A DNA stretch of 64,000 nucleotides from JAJDNH01 sp964552395. Lineage in GTDB: Bacteria > Acidobacteriota > Thermoanaerobaculia > Thermoanaerobaculales > Sulfomarinibacteraceae. Both the position numbers and the translations under genes were made by a program. Below, piece after piece: positions 43,141 to 51,365 of this stretch. The stretch spans positions 62,001 through 126,000 of the forward strand of contig CAZKGM010000002.1 in assembly GCA_964552395.1 (NCBI GenBank), read 5' to 3'. The notes below the pieces were generated by a model, which made no database searches, had not been told where the DNA came from, and was given only the letters and a program-made list of their open reading frames with translations. Numbering within the stretch: position 1 is the stretch's first letter; every line of letters starts with the position of its first letter.

Positions 43141-43155
43141 GTGCCGCCGGTTTAG
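43141..43155 (+). CDS. Four-codon leader ORF (VPPV)
   Basis: GTG-CCG-CCG-GTT-TAG. It starts where a leaderless transcript from TAAGAT would begin, contains a Pro-Pro pair and covers the 5' arm of the first leader hairpin. It is very short, so translation is only a proposal. Confidence 0.3.
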   Translation: MPPV

Positions 43156-43209
43156 CTTCACCCGGCGGCTTCCGAGCGCGAGGCTCGGGATGTGCGGGGG
43201 CCGCACATC
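43144..43209 (+). ncRNA. Structured 5' leader with three consecutive hairpins
   Basis: Hairpin 1: CCGCCGG 43144-43150 with CCGGCGG 43162-43168, 11-nt loop. Hairpin 2: CCGAGC 43172-43177 with GCTCGG 43183-43188, 5-nt loop. Hairpin 3: GATGTGCGG 43189-43197 with CCGCACATC 43201-43209, 3-nt loop. Hairpin 3 abuts hairpin 2 and ends 4 nt before the AGGAGGT ribosome site of the synthetase gene. All stems are perfect. A cis-regulatory RNA is likely; its class is not recognised. Confidence 0.6.
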
Positions 43210-43225
43210 TGGCAGGAGGTGTTCC

Positions 43226-44545
43226 GTGGCAAGAACGAAGGTAGTCATCATGGGAGCCGCAGGGCGTGACTTCCACAACTTCAACTGCCTGTTCCGAGAC
43301 AACGAGGGGTATGAGGTCGTGGCCTTCACCGCAGCTCAGATTCCGGATATCGAGGGGAGGGTCTACCCGCCAGAGCTGGCAGGCTCACTCTACCCCGACG
43401 GCATTCCGATCAAGGCGGAGTCCGAGCTCGAGCAAGTCGTGAAAGGGGAGGGGATCGACGAGGTCTGGTTCTGCTACTCCGATGTTCCTCACACCTACGT
43501 GATGGATCACGCTAGCCACGTCGTCGGCTGGGGCGCCCATTTCGGGCTTTGCTCCGCCACAAGGACTATGATCGCTTCCACGAAGCCGGTGGTAGCGATT
43601 ACAGCAGTCAGGACCGGCGTCGGCAAGTCGCAGACGACGCGCTATGTCTCACGGATCCTGAAGCAGCTGGGCAAGCGCGTGGTCGCCGTCCGTCATCCCA
43701 TGCCGTATGGAGATCTGGCGAAACAGGCATGCCAGAGGTTCGAGACGTACGAGGACCTGGACCGCCACCAGTGCACGATCGAGGAACGCGAAGAGTACGA
43801 GCCGCACATCGACAACGGATTCGTCGTCTATGCGGGCGTCGACTACGAGATGATCCTTCGCGAAGCGGAGAAGGAGGCCGATGTCGTACTCTGGGATGGC
43901 GGCAACAACGACACTCCCTTCTTCAAGCCCGACCTCTATATCACGCTGGTAGACCCCCACCGCCCGGGGCACGAGCTGTCCTACTACCCCGGAGAGACAA
44001 ACCTCCTGATGGCCGACCTGCTTATCATCAACAAGGTCCAGACCGCGGCAGCGGAGAACGTGCAGCAAGTGCTGGAGAGCTGCCGGAAGTACAACCCCAT
44101 GGCGCGCGTGATCAAGTGTGCGTCGACCATCACCGTCGACGACTCCGAGCTGATCCGCGGCAAACGTGCGTTGGTCGTTGAGGACGGCCCGACGCTGACA
44201 CACGGAGGCATGACTTATGGCGCCGGGTGGTTTGCGGCGCAGCAGGCCGGGGCGGCGGAGATCGTGGACCCGAAGCCGTTCGCAGTCGGCTCCATTGCGG
44301 CGACCTACGCCAAGTACCCGAACGCGTCTCAGATCCTGCCCGCAATGGGCTATGGCGACCAACAGGTCAAGGAGCTGGAAGAGACCATCAACGCGACCCC
44401 AGCGGATGTCGTGGTTGAGGGGACTCCCATCAACCTGAAGAGGATCATCTCGGTCAACAAGCCGATCGCGACGGTCACCTACGAGCTCGAAGAGCTGGAG
44501 CCGGGCGCTATCGAGGCGATGGTACGCAAGGCGGTAGAGGGGTAA
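43226..44545 (+). CDS. Cyclic 2,3-diphosphoglycerate synthetase-like NTPase
   Basis: 439 residues from GTG 43226 (AGGAGGT at 43214-43220). The family makes cyclic 2,3-DPG in methanogens; bacterial members are widely annotated but rarely studied. The N-terminus KVVIMGAAGRDFHNFN is characteristic. A P-loop is AVRTGVGKSQTTRYVSRIL (residues about 130-148). VLWDGGNNDTPFF and LIINKVQTA follow as nucleotide-binding elements. There is no signal peptide. It stands alone behind a three-hairpin leader and is followed by a strong terminator. Whether it makes cDPG here is unknown. Confidence 0.85.
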   Translation: MARTKVVIMGAAGRDFHNFNCLFRDNEGYEVVAFTAAQIPDIEGRVYPPELAGSLYPDGIPIKAESELEQVVKGEGIDEVWFCYSDVPHTYVMDHASHVVGWGAHFGLCSATRTMIASTKPVVAITAVRTGVGKSQTTRYVSRILKQLGKRVVAVRHPMPYGDLAKQACQRFETYEDLDRHQCTIEEREEYEPHIDNGFVVYAGVDYEMILREAEKEADVVLWDGGNNDTPFFKPDLYITLVDPHRPGHELSYYPGETNLLMADLLIINKVQTAAAENVQQVLESCRKYNPMARVIKCASTITVDDSELIRGKRALVVEDGPTLTHGGMTYGAGWFAAQQAGAAEIVDPKPFAVGSIAATYAKYPNASQILPAMGYGDQQVKELEETINATPADVVVEGTPINLKRIISVNKPIATVTYELEELEPGAIEAMVRKAVEG

Positions 44546-44629
44546 GACTGGGGCTCGAGGTCGGGTCGGAAGCTGCAGTGCCGGGCCACACGAGCGTTAC
44601 GGTAGTCCCACTTTGCAACGGAGGATGGC

Positions 44630-44664
44630 GGCGCCGGGCAAGTGCCCGGCGCCGTTGCCTCGTT
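44630..44664 (+). terminator. Intrinsic terminator after the cDPG synthetase gene
   Basis: GGCGCCGGGC (44630-44639), tetraloop AAGT, GCCCGGCGCC (44644-44653), then a T-rich GTTGCCTCGTT tail. It separates this gene from the histidine kinase promoter. Confidence 0.65.
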
Positions 44665-44671
44665 TTCCAGG

Positions 44672-44677
44672 TAAGAT
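44672..44677 (+). promoter_or_regulatory. Leaderless -10 element of the hybrid kinase
   Basis: TAAGAT preceded by GG, with 6 nt (AGTCTT) to ATG 44684. Confidence 0.55.
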
Positions 44678-44683
44678 AGTCTT

Positions 44684-46639
44684 ATGGTCGAGCCAGGCGC
44701 CTTGCCGCCGCCGGTAGGTTCGGGGGCCTCCGATTCGCTGTTCGAGTCCATAGTTGAGGCGTTGCCCGGCGCCGTGTTCATTGCCGACTGGGTCAAGGGA
44801 CCCGGGTTGGATCTGGCCAACGCTTATCAAAGCCCCATGGTCAAGGAGCTGACAGGGCTGGATCCAGACCAGCTGCGTTCGTCGCCGAACAGCATGCTCG
44901 ATCTCATACACCCAGACGATCGGCAACGAATCTCGGGCATGATGTCCGATGCCTTCAGCCATGGTGAAGAGCTGGAAGTCACGTACAGGATGCGAAATGC
45001 TGCAACGGGCCGCATTGCGTATGTTCTCCAGCGAACAAAGTGGATGCCAACGGACAAGGCTGGCCGGACCCGAGTCGTCGCCGTGCTGATGGACATCACC
45101 TCTCTGAGAGAGACCCAGGAGGAGCTGCAGCGCTCACGAAAGCGGATGCAGGTGTTGGTGGAAGGAACGCCGTACCTCTTCTTCTACACCCAGGACGGGG
45201 ATGGAGTCGTCACCTACGTGTCGCCTTCCATCGAGAAGATCACCGGCTACACCGTGAATGAGTGGCTGGGGCAGTACCACTGGTTCATCACCGACAACCC
45301 CATCAACCAGGCGGCCCGGGAGGCGACTTGGGCCCACCTGCGTGGGGACGAGCCGCAGGGAATGCACACGATCGAGACCCGCCGTCGGGACGGAGAGAAG
45401 ATCCTGCTCGAGGTCTTTGAACATCCCATCATCGAGGGGGGCATCGTCACCGGGATTCAGGGCGTGGCACGTGACGTGACCGAGCAGCATCGCCTTCAGG
45501 AAGCCCTCGCAGAGTCCCAGAAGATGGAGGCGGTCGGACGACTGGCCGCCGGTCTCGCGCACGACTTCAACAATATGTTGCAGGGCATCGTAGCCAGCGC
45601 CGAGCTCGCGGCGGCGGCGGTGTCCGACGAGGCCCCGCATCAATGGTTGCAGGAGATCCTGGGCCTGTCCAGGAGAGGTCGCGACCTCATCCGTCAGCTG
45701 CTCGCCTACTCGAGAAGACAGGTGCTGAAACCAGAACCGGTGAACCTCAATGATGTCGTACGCGAGGCGGGGCCGCTGATCCAGCGGCTGGTGGGTGATG
45801 ATGTCGCCGTTCGCATGAACCTCGCTGAGAAGTTGCCGCTGGTTTCGGCCGACACCTCGCAGCTGATGCAGGTACTCCTCAACCTGGCAGCAAATGCTCG
45901 CAATGCCATGGAGACAGGGGGTGAGCTCGGGCTCGCCACGGCCGCCGTGTCCGCCAAAGTGGGGACCGCCGAACGTAACGACAAGCTGGGTTCCGTGGAG
46001 CTGCGGATCTCGGACACCGGGGTCGGCATCCAGCCCGAAGCGCTACCGCTGATCTTCGAGCCGTACTTCACGACGCGCAGGCGGGAGGGTGGTACCGGGC
46101 TCGGGCTCGCCTCGGTCATGGGGATCGTGCGCCAACACCAGGGGACGATCGATGTGACGTCGTTGCCCGAGGCGGGGACGACCTTCCGGATCCGCCTGCC
46201 GGCGATTGCAGCCGAACGCAGGAAGACTGCTCGCGACATCAGTGATGATACCGACATCATGTCAGGTTCGGAGACGGTCCTTCTAGTGGAAGACCACACG
46301 GAGGTCCGACACGCTCTCTCTGATGTCCTGGAGTCGATCGGGTATCGGGTGTTCGCTGCGGCCACGGTCGCGGAGGCACTGGCCCTGGGGGAGAGCGAGG
46401 AGATCGATCTTCTGCTCAGCGATCTTCAACTCCCAGACGGCTCCGGGCTCGATGTCATCGGCCCGACACGCCAGAGGCACGCAAACCTGCCGGTGGTTCT
46501 GATCAGCGGCTATGCCCGTGGGAGCCTGCCCGGCGGCTTCGGCGCGTTGCCCGACGATGTGGACTTCCTGGAGAAGCCGGTGAACACACGCGCCTTGGCT
46601 GAAGCACTTCGGAGGGCGCTGAGAGCCCGCAGGTCCTAG
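44684..46639 (+). CDS. Cytoplasmic hybrid histidine kinase (PAS-PAS-HisKA-HATPase-REC)
   Basis: 651 residues, no TM segment. PAS1 spans about residues 20-140 and PAS2 about 150-275 (YLFFYTQDGDGVVTYVSPSIEKITGYT). The H-box is GRLAAGLAHDFNNMLQG; ATP-binding N, G1 and G2 boxes are LAANARNAMETGG, ISDTGVGIQ and GGTGLGLASVMG. The C-terminal receiver has EDHTEVRH and phospho-acceptor D in LLLSDLQLPDG. The architecture resembles the 5218-7506 kinase without its membrane part. It is the gene before the Wsp-like operon but is separated by 292 bp. Confidence 0.9.
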   Translation: MVEPGALPPPVGSGASDSLFESIVEALPGAVFIADWVKGPGLDLANAYQSPMVKELTGLDPDQLRSSPNSMLDLIHPDDRQRISGMMSDAFSHGEELEVTYRMRNAATGRIAYVLQRTKWMPTDKAGRTRVVAVLMDITSLRETQEELQRSRKRMQVLVEGTPYLFFYTQDGDGVVTYVSPSIEKITGYTVNEWLGQYHWFITDNPINQAAREATWAHLRGDEPQGMHTIETRRRDGEKILLEVFEHPIIEGGIVTGIQGVARDVTEQHRLQEALAESQKMEAVGRLAAGLAHDFNNMLQGIVASAELAAAAVSDEAPHQWLQEILGLSRRGRDLIRQLLAYSRRQVLKPEPVNLNDVVREAGPLIQRLVGDDVAVRMNLAEKLPLVSADTSQLMQVLLNLAANARNAMETGGELGLATAAVSAKVGTAERNDKLGSVELRISDTGVGIQPEALPLIFEPYFTTRRREGGTGLGLASVMGIVRQHQGTIDVTSLPEAGTTFRIRLPAIAAERRKTARDISDDTDIMSGSETVLLVEDHTEVRHALSDVLESIGYRVFAAATVAEALALGESEEIDLLLSDLQLPDGSGLDVIGPTRQRHANLPVVLISGYARGSLPGGFGALPDDVDFLEKPVNTRALAEALRRALRARRS

Positions 46640-46919
46640 CCCGGGTCCTTTCCTTGCAATCTACTGTGACCGGCGATAGTGAACCCGGCCGGGCTTCTCG
46701 CGTTCGCCGGCCTCACTACGATCGCCCATCAGTAGTTCGGGATAGAGCCGAAGGCGTCATCTGGGAGGAGTGAGGCCAGGTCGCCGCCGCAACTCTGACT
46801 GGAGCTCGGTGCATGGCTCCACGAGGAAGTCTCACCGGGCCTCCAACGACCGCCGATGATCCGGCATCCGCCTATGAGCCACAGGTTACCCCTTGCCTCG
46901 GGATGAGCGCGATCGGTGC
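46640..46919. other. Intergenic region before the Wsp-like operon
   Basis: 280 bp without a supported gene. It contains a GC-rich imperfect repeat (CCCGGCCGGGC near 46684) but no clear terminator. A 66-codon minus-strand ORF (46929-46729) overlaps it and is judged unlikely. Confidence 0.4.
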
Positions 46920-46925
46920 TATTCT
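46920..46925 (+). promoter_or_regulatory. Leaderless -10 element of the Wsp-like operon
   Basis: TATTCT, then 6 nt and ATG 46932. Alternative ATGs at 46935 and 46941 have poorer spacing. Confidence 0.5.
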
Positions 46926-46931
46926 TCATGG

Positions 46932-47372
46932 ATGATGGAGATGCCGCCGGCCAACCCGGGTCGAAGCTACCTGATCGTCAGGGTCGGTGCCGTGCTTTGT
47001 GGCCTGCCGGTCGATCGGATCGGGAAGGTGGTCCGGGCTCTGCCGGTGCATGCCGTTCCGGGCTCGGCGGCGGTCTTACTGGGCCTGAGCCAGCTCGGCG
47101 GCGAGCCGATCGGCGTCCTCGACCTGGGTCGGCTCCTCGAGCTGGGAGTGACCGGGACGGCAGAGCACGGTGTCACGATTGTGACCCGCATCGGGCCGCC
47201 CGAACGGACGGAGACCGTTGGGCTCGCGGCGGACGAAGCCCTGCAGATCGCCTGTTTCCAGTTGGAAGAGGAAGCACGTGTCGGACAGAGCGCAGTGTGC
47301 GCGGAGCGTGCGATCGGCAATCGCGTGGTCAAGCTGGTGGACTTGACGTGGTTCGGGAACGACGCTCGATGA
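46932..47372 (+). CDS. CheW-like chemosensory adaptor (WspB/D-like)
   Basis: 146 residues. CheW couples the receptor to CheA. The domain is complete: YLIVRVGAVLCGLPVDRIGKVVRALPVHAVPGSA, LLGLSQLGGEPIGVLDLGRLLELG, and a final VVKLVDLTWF. The start at 46932 follows TATTCT by 6 nt. It opens a seven-gene operon in which every junction except MCP-CheA is a four-base overlap. The stop overlaps the next ATG. Confidence 0.85.
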   Translation: MMEMPPANPGRSYLIVRVGAVLCGLPVDRIGKVVRALPVHAVPGSAAVLLGLSQLGGEPIGVLDLGRLLELGVTGTAEHGVTIVTRIGPPERTETVGLAADEALQIACFQLEEEARVGQSAVCAERAIGNRVVKLVDLTWFGNDAR

Positions 47373-47689
47373 GCGGTGGCTCGTACCTGGTGTTCCGCAA
47401 GGATGGCTGTCTGTGGGCCGTCCAGGCGGCACGGGTCGTTCGAGTCGAGGATGGGGGTGAGGTCACCCGTCTCTGCCTCGACAAAGACGTGATCGAGGGC
47501 GACCGGGTGGTCCGGGGTTCCGAGCCGCTTGCCCTCCACCAGATCGGTGCCGCACTCTCGCGGCTAGTTCCCGGCGGCTGCGCCGCCTTGGCTGTCTTTC
47601 AGGAAGAGCCGGTCATCACCATCGACCCTGGCGCCCCACCGTCCTGTCTGAGAGCGACGCGTGGGCTGGAAGAGGGAGGAAGACCGTGA
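47369..47689 (+). CDS. Short divergent CheW-like protein
   Basis: 106 residues, less than a full CheW domain (about 140). SYLVFRKDGCLWAVQAARVVRVEDGG matches the opening strands of CheW, and EPLALHQIGAALSR the middle; the C-terminal third is shortened. Wsp operons encode two CheW proteins, so this may be the second, diverged one. Alternatively it is a decaying copy. Overlaps of four bases on both sides argue for a maintained gene. Confidence 0.6.
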   Translation: MSGGSYLVFRKDGCLWAVQAARVVRVEDGGEVTRLCLDKDVIEGDRVVRGSEPLALHQIGAALSRLVPGGCAALAVFQEEPVITIDPGAPPSCLRATRGLEEGGRP

Positions 47690-49317
47690 CGGAGTCAGGA
47701 AGAAGCGTTGCGGAGCCGTCGGTGTTGGGTCTGGTCCTCTTCGTGACAGCGGCCTTGTCGTGTGGCGGGCTGCTCGAGGCCGTGCTGCCGGCGGGAGCGC
47801 CGGCGTGGGTAGTCGGGGGCGCGCCGATCGCCGCTCTCATCGCCATCGGTCTCTATGTGTGGTTGGTGTACCTGCCGGAACGACGGTTCCGCCGGAGCAG
47901 TTTGCTGGTCTCGGAAAGCAGCAGCAAACAGCTCGCCACGCTGAGATCCTCGTTGGCCTACTTGAAGGCAGGTGATCTCGTCATGGCCGGGGCGAGCGGT
48001 CACGATCTGGGGCGCGACTTCGAGATGCCCGTGCGAGCTGCGCTCAAGGCTCTGGACGGTCTGGTTCGTCAGATCCAAACCGGCTCGATCGAGGTCGCTG
48101 TCGCAGCACAAGCGGTCGAGGAGACCGCGTCCGATCTCGCGTCGGGCTCGTCGGAGCAGGCGGCGGGCGTGGTTGAGATCACCGCCACCATGGAGGAGCT
48201 GGCGCGCACGGCCGGCCAGATTGCCACCAACGCTTCCGCCCAGGCCGAGCTGTCGGGCCAGGCCGAACGGGCCGGAAACGATGGCGCGCAGGCCGTCGAG
48301 GGCGCCCTCGCCGGAATGGAAGCCGTACGGGAGAGAATGGAGGCAATCGCCTCCAGGACGGATGCTCTCGGTCGCAGATCCCGGGAGATCTACGGCGTGC
48401 TGGACCTCATTAGCGAGATAGCCCAGGAGACCCACATTCTCGCCCTCAATGCGGCAATCGAGGCGTCAGCGGCGGGAGAGCACGGTCAGCGCTTCGCCGT
48501 AGTTGCCGACGAGGTGCGACGACTTGCCGAGCGATCACGTGAGTCGGTGGAATCGGTCCGCAGTCTGTTGGACGAGTTCTCGGAGTCGTTGCGAGAGGCC
48601 GTGGTAGCCACTGAGGAGGGCAACAAGTCGGCAGCCGACGTGCTGGGGCGATCTCGCGCCGCTGCCGCCTCGATCGAGGAGCTGCGTGGTGCGCTGACCG
48701 AGACTGCGCAGGCGTCGCGAGAAATCTCGCTCGCCACTCAGCAGCAGCGTACTGCTTCGGACCAGGTCGTTCTCACGCTCAAGGAGGTCAGCGAGGTCAT
48801 CCAGAGGATGGCGGAAGGGCTCAAGCGGTTCACCGCCTCGGCGGAGCAACTGGGCAAGCTGGGGCTCTCGATTCAGCTTCTGACGCAGGCTTTTCGAATC
48901 GACTCCAAGCGTTCGTTGAAGCAGGTTCTTGCACAATGGAGCGAGCGCTTGGCTGGCTTCTCCTCCCATGCCGAGGTGGCAGAAGGCGTGCTTGAGGAAC
49001 TTCTCAGAGAGCATAGTTTCCTCGAGCTTCTCTACGTTGTCGATGGACGGGGCTCGATGGTGAGCTTTGCCGTGAACCAGGCCCTCGCCGGTGAGAAGGA
49101 GCTGCCGGGGCACGTCGCAGTGGGACAAACCTATAACGATCGCCCGTGGTTCACGGGAGTCACGCGACATGGCCACTCCGCGGTCACCCCAGTCTATGAC
49201 TCGCTGCTCACCGGGGAGCCCTGCTTCACGGTGGCGACCCCCGTCATCGGCCCCGACGGCGACCTCGAAGGCGTACTCGGTGTCGACGTCAACGTGCGCC
49301 ACTGGACCCGGATCTGA
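47686..49317 (+). CDS. Methyl-accepting chemotaxis protein with C-terminal sensor-like domain
   Basis: 543 residues from GTG 47686. Two N-terminal TM helices (GLVLFVTAALSCGGLLEAV and AALIAIGLYVWLVYLP) are separated by only a few periplasmic residues. The signalling hairpin occupies about residues 110-400 with the conserved tip ILALNAAIEASAAGEHGQRFAVVADEVRRLAERS. Residues about 420-543 form an extra domain (AVTPVYDSLLTGEPCFTVATPV, GVLGVDVNV) that resembles a PDC/Cache sensor but would be cytoplasmic, after the hairpin. This is unlike WspA, which senses through a periplasmic domain. Confidence 0.82.
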   Translation: MTESGRSVAEPSVLGLVLFVTAALSCGGLLEAVLPAGAPAWVVGGAPIAALIAIGLYVWLVYLPERRFRRSSLLVSESSSKQLATLRSSLAYLKAGDLVMAGASGHDLGRDFEMPVRAALKALDGLVRQIQTGSIEVAVAAQAVEETASDLASGSSEQAAGVVEITATMEELARTAGQIATNASAQAELSGQAERAGNDGAQAVEGALAGMEAVRERMEAIASRTDALGRRSREIYGVLDLISEIAQETHILALNAAIEASAAGEHGQRFAVVADEVRRLAERSRESVESVRSLLDEFSESLREAVVATEEGNKSAADVLGRSRAAAASIEELRGALTETAQASREISLATQQQRTASDQVVLTLKEVSEVIQRMAEGLKRFTASAEQLGKLGLSIQLLTQAFRIDSKRSLKQVLAQWSERLAGFSSHAEVAEGVLEELLREHSFLELLYVVDGRGSMVSFAVNQALAGEKELPGHVAVGQTYNDRPWFTGVTRHGHSAVTPVYDSLLTGEPCFTVATPVIGPDGDLEGVLGVDVNVRHWTRI

Positions 49318-49337
49318 CCGATGCTGGCGGGCGGGCG

Positions 49338-51365
49338 ATGAGCCCCGACCTCAACGATCTCCTGCCTCTGTTCCTCTCCGAGGCCAGGGAACGTCTGGAG
49401 CACCTGGCGGATCTCTCACCCAGTGTGGACCGCGACGAGGTCGCGGGGCAGGAGATTCGCCGGGAGCTTCATGCCCTCAAGGGTGCGAGTCGAATGATGC
49501 GCTTGGAGGAGATCTCCGATGCCTGCCACGAGGGGGAGACGCTGCTGACACCGCCCTTCGAGGAGGTCGCCGATCGGCTTGTGGAGCTCGTTGATCGGAT
49601 GTTCGGCATGGTCGGGGAGCTCGAGGGCGCATCGAAGCCCCGACCGGTCCCCGACCGACCTCCTCCGGCGCGGACGAAGACGGCCCCCGTCCCTGGTCCG
49701 GCGTCTCCGCCTCCTGGCGGTGGCTTACAGAGTGACGTCCGGGTGCCCGCATCCAGCCTCGCAGAGCTTGCTGACCGCGCCACGCGTTTGAGGATTCTGG
49801 CCCTGGGTGGAATCGGCCTCGGCGAGCAATTGGCCGAGCTGAGTCGTGCGGCCGAACGGAGTGTCAACGACGACGAGCCCCGGCAGGTCATCGCAACGTT
49901 GGCGGCCTCACTGCGACACCTCGTGCTCCAGCTCGAGGCCGGCCAGGACCGCATGCTGCGACAGGCTGACCGGCTGCTGGATCGCTTGCTCGGGCTGCAG
50001 TTGCAGCCGCTGAGACCGTTTTTGCAGGACCTGGCGCGACACGCCCGGGAGCTCGGGCGAGCTCTCGGTAAGCAGGTTCGAGTCGAGGTCGACGCGGAGG
50101 GCGTCGAGCTCGACAGGAGACTCCTGATTGCCCTCGAAGAGGCACTTCTGCACCTCGTCCGCAACGCGGTCGATCATGGGATTGAAGCACCGGAGGCGCG
50201 GGAGCTGGCGGGGAAGCCCGCCGAAAGTGTGCTCCGCCTCGATGCTACGGGTCGGGGGCGGGAGGTCCGGATCGTCGTTACCGATGACGGCGCAGGAATC
50301 CTGCCGGAGAGGATTCTCGAGGCGGCCCAAGCGGGCGGGGTCGTATCGGCAAGCGAGGCAGAGCAGCTTGGCCGCGAGGATGTGCTCCAGCTTCTCTTCC
50401 GACCCGGATTCTCGATGGCCGATCGGATTACGAAGATCTCCGGACGCGGAGTGGGTCTCGACGCCGTCGCTACAGGAGTCCGAAGAGTCGGCGGCGACGT
50501 GACCCTCCAGTCCACGCCCGGCCAGGGCACGTCTGTGCATCTGCGAGTGCCGCTCATGCGGCGAGGTGACCAGGTGCTGGTACTGAGGACTGGCGACCAG
50601 GTCGCTGCGGTGCCGTCGGCAGCGGTGGCGTCCTTCGTCAGGCTGACACCTGACCTGCTCAAACGCTCCGGGGATCATGAGATGGCCGTTCTCAGGGAGC
50701 GGCTGGTGCCCGTGCACCGACTGTCCAGGCTCCTCGGCGAGCCGAAGACAGATGAAGGCGTCCTGCTCGAGTTGTCAACCGGTGGCTCGACCATGGCACT
50801 GCTCGCAGACGCGATTGCAGGCGAGGAGGAAGTCCTGATTCGCCCCTTCCCGGCGGCGGCCGGCAGACACCGGGTGTTCGACTCGATGACTCTGCTCTCG
50901 AACGCTCGTCCGGTTCCTGTGATCTCACCTTCGCTGCTGAGCTCGCTGAGTGATCGAGAGGCGCTCCCCCAGGCCGGACGAAAGACCGCCGCGCGCCTTC
51001 ACGTGCTCCTGGTAGATGACTCAACGGTGACGCGAGAGATGCTGCGACGTCTGCTCGAAGACGGCGGCTGCACGGTGCGCGGCGTCTCCTCAGCGGCGCA
51101 GGCACTTCAGCAGCTGGCTGAGGCCCGCTTTGACTGCTTGATTACGGACATCGAAATGCCTCGAATGGACGGGCTCGAGCTCACCCGTCAACTGCGGGCT
51201 ACACCCGCGCTCGCGCAGCTCCCGGTGGTGGTGGTGTCCACTCGCGACAGTGCCGAGGACCGTCTCGCCGGTCTCCACGCGGGAGCCGACGCCTACATCA
51301 CAAAGCAGGGGATGGACTCCCGCGAGCTACTACAGATCGTGCGACGGCTAGGTGGCGGCGCGTGA
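49338..51365 (+). CDS. CheA-type histidine kinase with C-terminal receiver (WspE-like)
   Basis: 675 residues. The P1/HPt domain carries the phospho-histidine in ELHALKGASRM (residue about 48). No clear P2 domain; a proline-rich linker (about 100-135) follows. P4 ATP-site motifs are LLHLVRNAVDHGIE, VTDDGAGILP and GRGVGLDAVATG; a CheW-like P5 follows. The C-terminal receiver (about 550-675) has LLVDDSTVTREML and D in CLITDIEMPRMDG. CheA with a fused receiver is the WspE layout. The ATG is 20 bp after the MCP stop. Confidence 0.9.
   Translation: MSPDLNDLLPLFLSEARERLEHLADLSPSVDRDEVAGQEIRRELHALKGASRMMRLEEISDACHEGETLLTPPFEEVADRLVELVDRMFGMVGELEGASKPRPVPDRPPPARTKTAPVPGPASPPPGGGLQSDVRVPASSLAELADRATRLRILALGGIGLGEQLAELSRAAERSVNDDEPRQVIATLAASLRHLVLQLEAGQDRMLRQADRLLDRLLGLQLQPLRPFLQDLARHARELGRALGKQVRVEVDAEGVELDRRLLIALEEALLHLVRNAVDHGIEAPEARELAGKPAESVLRLDATGRGREVRIVVTDDGAGILPERILEAAQAGGVVSASEAEQLGREDVLQLLFRPGFSMADRITKISGRGVGLDAVATGVRRVGGDVTLQSTPGQGTSVHLRVPLMRRGDQVLVLRTGDQVAAVPSAAVASFVRLTPDLLKRSGDHEMAVLRERLVPVHRLSRLLGEPKTDEGVLLELSTGGSTMALLADAIAGEEEVLIRPFPAAAGRHRVFDSMTLLSNARPVPVISPSLLSSLSDREALPQAGRKTAARLHVLLVDDSTVTREMLRRLLEDGGCTVRGVSSAAQALQQLAEARFDCLITDIEMPRMDGLELTRQLRATPALAQLPVVVVSTRDSAEDRLAGLHAGADAYITKQGMDSRELLQIVRRLGGGA

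Noticed and set aside
43144..43209. Reading the three hairpins as a terminator of the HAD gene
   Set aside because: They lie downstream of a -10 element and directly abut a ribosome site, and no U-run follows.
46729..46929. 66-codon minus-strand ORF before the Wsp-like operon
   Set aside because: No ribosome site or promoter seen and no recognisable fold; its start overlaps the CheW promoter. It cannot be excluded fully.
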